A stretch of DNA of 64,000 nt from Neoscytalidium dimidiatum. Taxonomy: Eukaryota; Ascomycota; Dothideomycetes; Botryosphaeriales; Botryosphaeriaceae. Positions 24,122-35,585 of this stretch are shown one piece after another; the first letter of the stretch is position 1, and each line of letters starts with the position of its first letter. Position numbers and translations under genes: made by a program. The stretch spans positions 1,674,001-1,738,000 of the forward strand of contig CM074700.1 of the NCBI GenBank assembly GCA_037367355.1, written 5' to 3'. Below the pieces are notes generated by a model that ran no database searches, was not told the DNA's origin, and saw nothing but the letters and a program-made list of their open reading frames with translations.

Positions 24122-24723
24122 ATGGCGAAGTCCAAGAACAGACGTAGGCTTTTATCTCCCTTCCGTCTGCCGAATTTACTGGCTAACTTTCCGCAGAGCC
24201 GTCGCAGCACTCTCGCGCAGCTCGCCGCGCCGAGGAGCCTGTTGATAAGACACTGCAGACCATCACTGACGCCTCCTCGCTCCCGAAGCCGAAGTCCAAG
24301 GTGTCTGCCTCCGTACTTGCTGCTCAGGACGCTGGAATCTCCAAGAAGCAGAAAAAGAAGCGCCTGACCCACCAACAACGTGTGCGTCAGGAACGCGCCA
24401 TGGAGAAGGCCGACGCCAATTACGACAAGCTGGAGAAAAAGGTCGAGGAGAGCAAGAGAAGGGGCAGAAGAGTCCAAGAGAGGCGGAAGGATTGGGACAC
24501 TCTTTTTGGAGACTCCAAGGCCAAGAATGCCTTTGCCTCACTACAAGAGCACGCGGAGGGCGATGTGGATATGGACGTGGCGCCCAAGGGCTCAGAGAGC
24601 CTGGCTAGCCTCAACGCAGAGACCGTTGCCGCTGTCGGCCGGAAGCCCACGAATCCCTTTGGATCTGTGTCCCAGGATCAGGCCGGCAACGGAGCGGAAG
24701 ATGACCTCGATGTGGCGGAGTGA
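24122..24723 (+). CDS. ALB1: Ribosome biogenesis protein ALB1
   Basis: Two exons, 24122-24143 and 24197-24723, are joined across a 53-nt GT-AG intron with a GGCTAAC branch site. They give 182 residues starting MAKSKN. The protein is small, highly basic and helical (KKQKKKRLTHQQRVRQ, then a Lys/Glu coiled coil and RKDWDTLF), which matches fungal Alb1. In yeast Alb1 partners Arx1 on pre-60S particles and helps recycle nuclear export factors. The very short first exon is typical of the fungal gene. The tail is acidic (AEDDLDVAE). The first exon is too short to appear as an ORF by itself; it was placed by phase and family match. Confidence 0.88.
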
Positions 24724-27001
24724 GAGATGCGTGCAGCGCCTCCTCATCTGGCGGTATCCGGTGCCCCGGCAGTGGCGCCTTGCGGGGCAGCTCTGTGCAT
24801 ATACACGGCGTTTCAGGAATTGTTTTTTTTTTTTTTTTTTTGAAAAGAACGGGTTTTGGTACGCCAGGGCGGGGGCAAAGTAAGCGTGGGGAGAACCGGC
24901 TTTCAGGTTGCTCGTATGACCGGAATTGCACGCCATGACCTGTGCTGGAAGTCGATGAATACGAGACGAAGCGTTATACCCCAATCAGCAATTCATGGAC
25001 CTATCATTCTGCCTTGTAGTCATTGCCCTTATTCACGTTTCGGGCCAGAATTTCGGCTGCGGCTACTTCGTGTCTATTTCATTACCGTTGGCGTACAAGT
25101 AACCGAACACGTCTGCTCTGGCGGGTATTTACGAGGAAACGGCAATTGCGCGTTTTCTACAGAGTGATGTCATGCAGGGATTCCCCATCGTCTAAGCAAA
25201 GATCTCATGATCCCAAAGTGTAGACGCGCTAAAGAAGCGCGAGATGGCCCAGCAATCGCGATCACCCTAACGCACACAATTGAATTGTGGAGGGTGGGTA
25301 TCCAGCCAGACGGATGCGGGCCTTACATGGTGCCAGGGGTCTCGTAAACGGTGCGGAGACGTGCATCGTGCCTTTTCTTGACTTCACACCTTCGATCTGA
25401 GCCTCGTCTGGACGACCACAACCTCTACCCGCGACTTGTACGAGTGACAGATGCGTGAATAAAGTGGTCGTGCCCGATTGAGCTAGAAACGACGCCCACT
25501 GAGGTCAAAATACAGGAAACGGGATGTATACTATTGAGGAAAGTTTGGACTCGGTAAAGCCCACAACGAAGGCTGAAAGTGAGCAAAGCTGACCGAAGGG
25601 CACAGAGAGCAAATTGGTAGAAATGCAGTTGCCTGATTTGGATGGCGATATGCTGCCGTGGCAAAGTTGGCGGCGATTGGCTCAAAGGGTGGGCAAATGC
25701 GAGATTCTGATATGTAGCTCGGCGAAGGATATGGTGTTGTCTGTAAGCAGCAGCCAAGAATGCGGAAGGGCGTGCGTGCTTATGCCGCGCCGGGCCGTCA
25801 TCAGCGGAATGAAGGCAGCCGCTCTGCAGCCCGACGATCGGCGACTGCCGGTGCTGCTGTTGCTACCTGCCATCACCAGGTCATCAGGGTCTGTCTGGCG
25901 CATGCAACCATCGCTCTTGTCAGGAGAGCTCAGGATAACGCCAAGCGGGTCAATAGGGCACAGCAATGCTGACCGGACGTCGACACGTAACGCGTCGGCA
26001 ACGCCACGATTCTCTCCTTTCATCCGCGAAACGGACGGTGCCTGGAGAAGCTGTCATTTTCGGACTGGCCTGCAGTAGCTGCTCGCGACGAGCTGCGGAT
26101 ACGTGAAGATTCTGCACAGCGCGCCGTCCTCACCGACTGGAGGATGCCGGGCTGATTCAGGGCTCAATGACGACGGCCGGCCGCTTCCTCGCATAACTAC
26201 AGAAGTGCGTCGTATTCCTGCCGATCTGGGCGGAGCTGGCGAGAACGGCGGGCGGGCTGACAGGCTCCGGCGTGGATAACGGCTGTCACGGAGGCTCCGG
26301 GACGGGCTGTGATCGGTCGATGGAGCTCGTGTTGCACCAAGGGCTTCGCCGCAGGCCCCACTGCCAACGTCTGCCCTGGCTGGCGGAACGGAGTTAGCTG
26401 GCTGTCTGTCGGATCATGGCAGCGAGGCCGAGCCCCGTCCATCACTGATCGGCGCCGGGGCCTGGCGGGAAGGCGCGGGGAGGACAAGCGCAGCGTGCCG
26501 GACTGCGGACTGCGGGCTGGGATGGGCGCTGGGTAGCGGGGCAACGCAGAGCTCAGCGCCAGTCGCTTCCCTCATCGATGGACTGTCGCGCCTCAGTTCT
26601 GCGCTATGCGAGCGCCAATCCCACGGCCATTGAGAAGTCAATTCCGATGCGCCTGCGCGCCAAACCGCACCGCTTAGCCGGCCAGAGCCGCTGCCTTGTT
26701 TGATCCTGCGCCGCGACTCGCTCCGCGGCGGTGGTCTGATGTTTCCTAAATCTACAGCGCGGCCTCCCCGTGGGTGGAGTGGAACGATGGGGTGAGGAGG
26801 CAAGGGCAAGGGACCCCAAGGTACTTTCCACTTTCCTGCTTGCTGCACCAACGCTATGCCATCATCGATTGCTGCTTCATCGCGGCTCACCTTTAAAAGC
26901 CCGCCATCAGCGGCAGCGCTGCCTCTGCTTCTTCTTCTTCCTTTCCCCCATCGCCCTCGCAACTCTACCAGAAACACCCCCCACCAAATTTCGCCGCAGC
27001 C
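24724..27001. other. 2.3-kb gene-poor region upstream of phosphoketolase
   Basis: Holds a T18 tract near 24,824-24,841 and many short overlapping ORFs with no family resemblance. 26,200-26,950 is GC-rich. A CT/TTC-rich tract at 26,920-26,990 sits just before the phosphoketolase ATG, as is common in fungal promoters. I see no supported gene. Confidence 0.55.
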
Positions 27002-29541
27002 ATGCCTTCCGAAGGCACCGTCTCGGCGAGTCTCTCTCCGTTTGGCGCCGCTAGGGCGACTGTCAACGAGCAGCCCCTCTCTCAGGATGAGATACGCAAG
27101 TATGACGCCTACTTCAAGGCCTCGATGTACCTCTGCCTGGGCATGATCTATCTGAGGGAGAACCCGCTGCTGAGGGAGCCATTGAAGCTGTCCCACGTCA
27201 AGGTATGCCAATTGGCCGCTTTTCCGCCACCAGGGCAAGACTCACATGTGATTCCGTAAAGGCGCGCCTGCTTGGCCATTGGGGATCGGATGCCGGCCAG
27301 AGCTTCACCTACCTCCACTTCAACCGCTTGATCAAGAAGTACGATCTTGACTCTATCTTCATCAGCGGTCCCGGCCACGGTGCTCCCGCCGTCCTGTCCA
27401 ATGCCTACTTGGAAGGCACTTACAGCGAGACGTACCCGGATATCTCCGAGGACGTCCAGGGCTTGCGCCGCTTCTTCAAGCAGTTCTCCTTCCCCGGTGG
27501 AATTGGCAGCCATGCCACCCCGGAGACTCCCGGTAGTATCCACGAAGGTGGAGAACTCGGATACGCCATCTCCCATGCCTTCGGTGCCGTTTTCGACCAC
27601 CCGGAGCTGATCGCGCTTACCATGGTCGGTGACGGTGAGGCCGAGACTGGCCCTCTTGCTACCAGCTGGCACAGCACCAAGTTCTTGAATCCGATCACCG
27701 ACGGTGCTGTTCTTCCCGTCCTCCATTTGAACGGCTACAAGATCAACAACCCAACTGTCCTCGCCCGCATTAGCCACGATGAGCTCGAAGCCCTTTTCAG
27801 GGGCTACGGCTGGGAGCCCTACTTCGTCGAGGGCAGTGAGAGGGAGTCCATGCATCAAGCCATGGCCGCCACTCTCGAGGCCTGTGTGCTCAAGATCCGT
27901 GAGTACCAAAAGCAAGCCCGCGACACTGGCAAAGCTTTCCGTCCTCGTTGGCCCATGATCGTCCTCCGCACGCCAAAGGGCTGGACTGGCCCCAGGAAAT
28001 TGGGCGACAAGTATCTCGAGGGCTTCTGGCGCTCGCATCAGGTTCCCATCACCGACGTCCATACCAATCCTGCCAGCTTGGCCAAACTTGAGGAGTGGCT
28101 CCGCAGCTATAAGCCCGAGGAGCTGTTCGACAAGGAGGGAAAGCTGATCTCAGAGCTCCGTGAACTCGCTCCTGAGGGAAACAGACGCATGTGCGCGAAC
28201 CCGGTTGCCAATGGCGGTATCGTCAAGCACAAGTTGAAGGTTCCGGACTTCCGCAGCTTCAAGTTTGACGTATTGAAGGCTGGTGTGTCTGAGGATGGCT
28301 CTATGAGCCGCTTCGGTACCTTCTTGCGTGAGGTTGTGCGGAACAACCAGAACCGCTTTAGATTGTTCGGCCCTGACGAGACTCAGTCGAACAAGCTGGA
28401 CGCTGTCTACGACGCCGGCAAGAAAGTCTGGCTTGCAGACTATTTTGACGAGGATGCAGATGGTGGAAACCTGGCGTACAGTGGCAGAGTCATGGAGATG
28501 CTGAGCGAGCACACCGTTGAAGGTTGGCTCGAGGGCTACATCCTGTCTGGCCGCCACGGCCTAATCAACAGTTATGAGCCTTTCATCCACATCATCGACT
28601 CCATGGTCAATCAACACTGCAAGTGGATTGAGAAAGCCAGCGAAGTCGAATGGCGCCAGGGGATTGCCTCCCTCAACATTCTTCTGACGGCTACCGTCTG
28701 GCGTCAAGACCACAATGGCTTCACCCACCAAGACCCCGGTTTCCTCGACGTTGTTGCCAATAAGAGCCCTGAGGTTGTAAGAATCTACCTACCTCCGGAT
28801 GCTAACTGTCTGCTGAGCGTTGGTGATCACTGCCTTCGCTCGTCGAACTACGTCAATGTCATCGTTGCCGATAAGCAGAACCACTTGCAGTACCTGGACA
28901 TGGAGGCTGCGATCGCGCACTGCACGAAGGGTCTTGGAATCTGGGATTGGGCTTCGACAGGTGAGTATACATGGCCAGCAATCCCTGAAGTTGATGCTGA
29001 TGTTGAATCTGCAGACGCTGGCGAAGAACCCGACGTTGTCATGGCATGCTGTGGTGATGTTCCTACTCACGAGTCTCTCGCCGCCACTGCTCTGCTCCGC
29101 GAGCACATCCCCGGAATCAAGATTCGCTTCGTTAACGTTGTCGATCTGTTCAAGCTTATCAGCGCAGGAGAGCATCCGCATGGCTGCACCGACGCTGAAT
29201 TCAGAGCCATTTTTACCGATGACAAACCTGTCATTTTCAACTTCCACAGCTACCCCTGGTTGATCCACCGCTTGACGTACAAGCGCAAGGGCCAGCACAA
29301 CTTGCATGTTGTTGGTTACCGCGAGAAGGGTAATATCGACACACCTCTCGAGCTGGCTATCCGCAACGGCACCGACCGCTTTAGTCTTGCTATTGACGCC
29401 ATTGACCGCATGCCGGGTCTTGGCAACAGGGGTGCGGCGGCCAGGGAGGCGCTGCTGAACAAGCAGATTTCTGCGCGGAATTACGCTTTCCACGAGGGCG
29501 TGGACCCGGAGGATCTGAGGACGTGGAGGTGGCCCTATTGA
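27002..29541 (+). CDS. Xylulose-5-phosphate/fructose-6-phosphate phosphoketolase
   Basis: Exons 27002-27202, 27262-28960 and 29015-29541 give 808 residues, the usual size for the family. The enzyme uses thiamine diphosphate to split xylulose 5-phosphate (or fructose 6-phosphate) with phosphate into acetyl phosphate and a sugar phosphate. Visible motifs are LLGHWGS near the start, SGPGHGAPA, the ThDP site GDGEAETGPLATSWHS, then IYLPPDANCLL and the C-terminal FHSYPWLIHRL. Intron 1 (59 nt, phase 0) is needed for the frame. Intron 2 (54 nt, phase 1) is in frame and stop-free, so reading through it would add 18 residues, but the family continues cleanly without it. In fungi it serves the pentose phosphoketolase route to acetyl-CoA, probably cytosolic. 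Confidence 0.95.
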
Positions 29542-29994
29542 AGAAGGGCGATGTAAGCAGAGGAGGAGGTGATTTTGGACAATCATTGGCGTCTTTCACT
29601 TGAGATTAGGCTGGTCCTTTGATTACAAGTCTTTGGTTTACGGCTCTTCAATGTACATCTGACCGTTCCTTCCGGAGTCCTGCTTCTACTTGGTCATGGT
29701 AAGAAAAGAAAAGAAAAGTAACGAAGATGAGATCTCACAATCTTCATGTCATGTACTTTCTGGTCGAAGAGGCTCAATGAATAAATAATGATGAAAGGAA
29801 ATATCTGACATGCTACCAATGAGATCCGTTCTAAGATGCACGTGTCTCATCCCAACCAGGATTTCTACGACCCATCGCAGGTATGCTGTATCTACAGAAG
29901 CGCAGATGAGTCATAGAGCTCGTCTACCCTAAACCAGTAAATATGGAATCCCACAGCGCTCTATCGGACGAGTAAGCTCCATGTATGCGAACAG
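29542..29994. other. Intergenic, phosphoketolase 3' flank
   Basis: Contains an AGAAAAGAAAAG tract near 29,700 and AATAAATAATG near 29,781 that could serve polyadenylation. No gene is seen. Confidence 0.5.
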
Positions 29995-30321
29995 ATGATC
30001 CGGCCCGACGGCTCATATAATGAGGGCAACCGATTGTACTCAGCCCGAAGATGGGCGAAGCAGGTCGATTGCGTTTGCGTCGGTCATCCGAGTTTGATAA
30101 CGGAGGCGGATATGGACGCGGTGGGCGTGCTTGTGCAGGTATTCGCGCTGGAGAGGGACGAGGTGTCTACGGGGGCGCCGAAGCGGAGGGTCGTGGATGT
30201 GGCGCTGACGAGAGGGTTGGCGCTGGATTTTCAGCATTTTCCCGGGATGGAGCACGGGTGTCTGGTCAGGGGCGATGAGAAGAGGGAGGGTGCGATGGTT
30301 CTTTTGTCGCATAATGGGTAG
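29995..30321 (+). pseudogene. Dienelactone hydrolase family, C-terminal fragment
   Basis: The 108-codon frame resembles the second half of fungal dienelactone-hydrolase-like proteins. It has VGHPSLITEADMDAVGV (usual SHPSFVTEDEL), an Asp-containing ALERDEV and a His in PGMEHGCLVRGD (usual GVEHGFAVRGD). Family members have about 240-260 residues with a Cys-Asp-His triad. The N-terminal half with the nucleophile is absent upstream, and the end is cut soon after the His motif. It is therefore a remnant. The parent enzymes hydrolyse lactone rings in aromatic catabolism or act on related esters. Confidence 0.6.
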
Positions 30322-30745
30322 TCCGTCTGTGTAAATGGACTTTTCGTTCGCGTAAGTGTATTGGCCACTGCGAATCATTTGCTGGTAGACCATGGTCTCT
30401 TTGTCATTCATGTTCAGTGTTATAGCTGATAACGAGGGTCTATTGATCTACCTCGACTATGAGATTTGCCGATGCCGCCGTCAGCCTTGACCTTGATTTA
30501 GCTTAGATGAGAACTGTTGCATACGCGTTAGAGTGGATTGAGCAAGCATTTATAAGGAAAATCTCTTGGCTAATGAGCAGGCATGCTTACTAGCCGTTTA
30601 CTGTATTTAGCTAGGTCCCCACACGGCGCAACCTCGGACGTGTCTTATCAATCCGGCAGGGCGTGCGTGCGGTTATTCGCGGGGCAGTTCATCAATCCGC
30701 TCACCCCCACTCGCCCTCCAGCTTCAAACTTTAAGAAACCTCCAG
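30322..30745. other. Intergenic, upstream of the Zn2Cys6 gene
   Basis: No coding signal is seen. The stretch just before the ATG (30,700-30,745) is pyrimidine-rich. A TATTTAGC motif occurs near 30,604. Confidence 0.4.
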
Positions 30746-33010
30746 ATGCCAAAACAAATCCGCCAGCCTCACAGAACAAGGAGCTTCGGTGGCTGTCGAA
30801 CTTGCCGCCGTCGTCATGTGAAATGCGATCAACGACGGCCAAGTTGCGGTGTCTGCGAGCGCTTACGCCTCGATTGCGAAGGTTACGAATCACTAATTCA
30901 ATGGACTCAACCACTGGGACTCTCAAGCTCTTTCCTTGCTGATGATTCAGCTCCGCGCGATCATGAAGATTCGAGACAATGCAGACGCTTGCTTTTCTCC
31001 GGTAAATGTCCACCCTTGACAACCTTCTCTTGTCTCTTACTTGCTGTTATCCCTGCTGATACCCTTTCGAAGATGCTGAGAGGAAGGCTATGTGTGTTGA
31101 GCTTGCACAGGGAATCGCCGTAGACTATAAGACTCTAGCCCTGAATATGGAAGAAAAATGTCTCTCTGGAGAGGGCTCTGCGACAGAGGGACCCTATACC
31201 ATGTTTCGACTTGATCCTCTCTATCGCTCAGCTCAGCATGAAGTGCAACTCAACACCTCTCCAGACCAGGATAGCGATAGCCTGTTTGAAGTCCAACCAT
31301 CAAACTTCGCACCAGACTCGCATCCTTTCGAGGATTCTTCATTAAACCCAGTTCCGATTTCTTCGCCAACTTCGCGAATGGCAACAAATCGCTCAAGATC
31401 CGCTTCTAGGTCGAATGATTTCGAAACCATACCAGAGGTCCAAGAAGAAGAACTTACATCCATATCTTTCCTCTTCCCATCTGAAAACTACGACGCGATG
31501 CTGGACCAATTTCAAGACATCTCGACAATGTGCGAGCGAGATCAAAGCGCAGTAGATTTCGCGCAATTCTTTTTTTTGTCTCCAACGCCACAATCTCTCG
31601 ACCTCTTCGACACTTCTTCCACTCCCATATCCCCAGAAGGTCATCTCTTGCTCTCGCACTTCATGAACGACTTCGTCAAAGTAGCTTCGCCAACGCCGAA
31701 TCACAAGTCTCCCTGGCAAACGCTGTACTTCCCTGAAGCTCTGAGGACGGTCGGACAGCTTACATTACGGACAGAGCCCAGTTCAGCAAGTTTATCTCTG
31801 CTATACTCACTCATGGTTATCAGCGCCTTTCATTTAGACAGATTGTCTGGAGCTGAGAATGGCAGCGGATACTGGTGGAAGATTGCGGAGAGCTACCAGG
31901 CCAAAGCAATGGCTCACATTCGTACAAGCCTGCGCCACGAGGTTGTTGGACCTAAGAAAGCCAAATATAAAGTCTTGCTCATGGCTTTACTTGCTATGGT
32001 TACAGCTTGCGTAAGAAGTCCATCCATTTTAGCTACTAATACTTAAAGCTTACAAGGTATAGGTAACTAATGGCAAGCTAGTCGATGCTCGAAAACATCT
32101 CTTGGATGCCCAAAGGCTCATACATGTCCGCGGTTTATCTAAGATCAATCCGTCTCGCAAAGTTCAGATGCTGCACACCATGTTTCTCTACCTCAGGATG
32201 ATGGAAGAAGCCACTTTCGTCTATCCGCTTTCCTCGGAAAGCCAATTATTCAGGAACGTTGCTGCAGCACCCAGCTCTGCTCGCTACCCTTCCCTCGTTG
32301 GTCACGAATGGTTCGGTACCCAAGAAGACGGCATCCCAGCCAATTTCCAGGAACTCGATGAATTTTTTGAAAACTCTGGTCCTGAAATCCGCCCGATGTT
32401 TTCACGTATCTACGGTATCCCGGAATCACTTATAGTGCTCATGTCCCACATCACTTATCTCTGCTGCGAAGTTCGGCAAATCAAAGCGCACGCGCATCCA
32501 AACCAGAACCTCACTGAGGATTTTACGAAGCGCTGTAAGGTTATTGAGGATCTGCTCTGCACTTGGACGAACGAGGACAAATTGCAGACATCATACTCGC
32601 AAGGCGGCAACACGACGGCCAGTGATCACGGCGCGCAAGCATTCCACTCATCCCTTATCATCTATTTCTACCGTGAGGTGCGTGACATCAACCGGTTCAC
32701 GCTCCAGCATCTCGTCAAGAAGACCAAGGCGCACCTACTGGCCATGGAAGGGGAGAAGGTCGCTCAGAACATCGCATCGGCCAGCGTGTTGTGGCCTGGC
32801 TTCATCGCCGCTGTCGAGGCTCAGGATCAGGAAGACTTCTTAGAAGTTTGCAATTGGATGAGAGGTTGCGCAGATAGGTACGGGTTGAGGAGCTTCGATC
32901 GAGCGGCGGATGTCGCAGCCGATATCTGGTGGGCGAGGCAGCAAGAGAACCAGGTGCTTAAATGGCCGGAGAGGATGTTGCAGAAGAAGAGCTTCATGAT
33001 CTTACCGTGA
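30746..33010 (+). CDS. Zn2Cys6 transcription factor with Fungal_trans_2-type domain
   Basis: Exons 30746-31001, 31073-32010 and 32063-33010 give 713 residues in consistent phase. The binuclear zinc cluster is at residues 17-44 (GCRTCRRRHVKCD, then CGVCERLRLDC). A Ser/Pro-rich linker follows, then the long helical domain, ending with LWPGFIAAVEAQ and GLRSFDRAADVAADIWW. That C-terminus resembles the ARG81/ARGRII-like group annotated as arginine metabolism regulators; the specific target is inference. Intron 2 was placed to end at TATAG (32,062), so that TAC is followed by GTAACT and the frame continues VTNGKLVDARKH. The gene converges on a broken amino-acid permease, which may once have been a target. 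Confidence 0.88.
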
Positions 33011-33539
33011 ATTCGGAACACACGGCAAAAGCGTTGGAGAAGTTTGAGGAGGCTGGGTGTGGGTAGGGCATGAAACGTCAAAATATTGGCTCTACCTTAT
33101 ATCGGTCAGATTCCGGCACTCCCTTTCAGTCCCAATCAAATCAAGGTTTGGTCTCGATTATTATTTTTTCATCAAGGAAAGCGCCATTCATTGATAGCAT
33201 TGCAGCTGCAGCAGAAGCCCTCAGAAACGTACAGTACATACGTCAATGCTCGCTGCCATCTGGACAGAGAATGGTAATGTTCCAGCTTTGCCTCCTCTTC
33301 CGGATCCTCCATTCTCCTCCCAGTGTGCAGATCGATGTCCTTCAATGGTACTGTCTTTGTCAGATATATGACCTTGTGGATGGCCCGAAAGAAAAAGAAG
33401 GCGGGGACCACCAAGAAAATTTGCGAAGAATGTCTCCGCGGAAGGGCTGCTTCCGATCGGCTTGACGGAGACGACGAACTGGCATGAAATCTGGCCGCAC
33501 AAGGTAGCCAGTAGCTTGCATCAACATCCTAAGATGCCT

Positions 33540-34640
33540 CATCAAGAAGAACTCACCATGAATAAAATCATTACAAACACCAAGATCGATAGCTACAGCC
33601 ACAGCGTAGCCCTGAATTGGTAGTATCCCTCCAACACATCATCCCCTTGCGCCTTTACCGCAGCGTGGAAGCACCAGTTGCACGCAATGATTGTCAGCCA
33701 CGAGAAGAAGAATGCCAACCCAGGCACCGACGAGAACCAGCCAAAGACGACTGCGCCAGTCGAGCTGCAGTTCATATAAGCCAGCACCACCACGTCACCG
33801 ACGACCCGGCACGCGACCAGCGCGCCGCAGGGCCTCCCGCGCGCATCCGTCCGCGCCAGCACCGCCGGCGCGAACCCTTGCTCGGCCAGCCCGCGCAGCG
33901 CGCCGATGCCGGCGCGCCCTCGGTCGCGATCACGAACGCCGACCCGTTCGCGTTGCTGCCGCCGAGGAGGTCCGCGTCGTCGTAGCGCACGACGAACGTC
34001 GGAAAGAGCGTCGTCAGCACGCAGAAGACGAAGACGCGCCACATCGGCATGCGCACCGCCCGCGCGGTAGGTTGTACCGCGGGTGCTGCGCCTCGCCCAC
34101 CACGACGCCGACCATCTCCGTCCCGCCGCAGGAGGTCCGCCGCCTGGATGGCGTGCGTCAGTTGGATGGACTTGTAGAGGGGAGTGGACGGGGCACGTTG
34201 GGATGTCAGAGAGATAGTATACGTACCATCCATGATGACCCGGATGATGACGAGGAAGGTGATGACGGCTACGATCTTGAGCGTGCTGACGACGAACTCG
34301 ACCTCGCCGAAGACGCTGACGGGCGCGAAGTGGATGCACAGATTGATGAGGATGAAGATGGCGATCCAGAGCGGCGTCCAGCGCGCGTCGTCGTTCCAGT
34401 AGTTGATGACGACCTGCAGCATCCATGTCCAATCATCGGCAAAAGGGCTACGTCCAGGATATTCCGAGATTTATGAGTTGCCTACCACGAACACCGACGA
34501 CTCCGCTCTGAATGCGGTTATCTAGTACAGCTAGTACTGCTACCCGACTGCGAAGCCGAGCGACCGGTCGAAGAAGCGCGTCGCGTACCGCGTGAAGCTG
34601 TTCGGGAAGGCCATGCTGACCGTTTCAGTATGAGCTTGGG
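33540..34640 (-). pseudogene. Amino-acid permease (APC/YAT family) pseudogene
   Basis: Membrane segments of a fungal general amino-acid permease are spread over several - strand frames. They are the N-terminal SFTRYATRFFDRSLGFAVG near 34,530-34,610 with stops after it, VINYWNDDARWTPLWIAIF near 34,380-34,420, VVVGEAQHPRYNLPR near 34,090, then RVFVFCVLTTLFPTF in another frame. FVIATEG is followed by GIGALRGLAEQGFAP, where about 35 family residues are missing and the frame shifts. MNCSSTGAVVFGWF and FHAAVKAQGDD come next. At least three frameshifts, in-frame stops and a deletion make it non-functional. Intact relatives import amino acids across the plasma membrane. Confidence 0.82.
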
Positions 34641-35585
34641 CTTACGGAAGACCGTAGTGGAGATATTGGGTGGAATGATCAAATTGACAGACAATGTGGT
34701 CGACCGAGTAGGTTTTGGGGGTACGAGAGTGGGGAATGGTAGAGCTTCTCTTAACATGATGTTGTGCGTTCGCTATCTTGAGGGTGGCGCTGTATACTGA
34801 TAGTGAGACAGGAACCAGGCCTTGTCCCCTGACCAAAATGTCAAGTGGTCGCGGTCCACACCGGAGACTGCTTATCTTCGCGGCTCCATAAGGTGGTTGC
34901 TAGCGATACGGTGCGGGGGCACATTATTAGTAGGGGTTAAAAGTTTGAAATCTCACAATACATAGAACCCATCATTTTGTGAACTCGAATTAAACGGATC
35001 GGAGTTAGTGACAATGATGCGATATGGCATTTCCTACAATATGTGCATTCTGGACGTATAATTCTTCTGTACAGAAGTTCAAATATTTATGGAATGATAT
35101 CATTCAACACAGGGCATCAACATGGAGAGAGAGCAAAAGAGCGAGCAAACAAGGAGCGGAATCCGAATATCCGAAAATCGATGGAAGATCTACCCATTAT
35201 CCGTTTGACAACTGTCTTCGGACACACACTTATCTCCTAAAAATGGCCATTCGTTTAGTTTATCAACTTATCTTCTACCAACACGCGGCTGTGATATTTT
35301 GTCCGCATAGGCTCGGTTGAGCCGACCGATGTATCGGCCCCGTATTGCGGGGAAAGTGGAACAGGAAGGCTTCCGCGAGCCGAGACGTCATGCACAACCG
35401 CTACTTCGGGTTGGCCCAGATGCCAACGTGGCAAGCAACCGCGACCGCTTGAGATACGACCAGCGCGCCCTCTAATGACATTATCAAAAGTGGGAAAGGA
35501 GGATAAAAGGATGGCTGCCAGATACGAGAGGCACCAGTCTGCAAAATTTTCTCGTTTTGTACTGTAGTCACATCACTTAGCGAAC
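34640..35585. other. Intergenic between permease wreck and FMN dehydrogenase
   Basis: No supported gene. A GGATAAAAGG element near 35,501 lies about 85 nt before the next ATG and could act as a TATA box. Confidence 0.45.

Noticed and set aside
26414..27238. 274-codon ORF on the - strand before phosphoketolase
   Set aside because: It overlaps the phosphoketolase first exon antisense, is low-complexity, and resembles no family. GC-rich DNA opens such frames by chance.
27148..28062. 304-codon - strand ORF
   Set aside because: Antisense shadow of the phosphoketolase coding frame.
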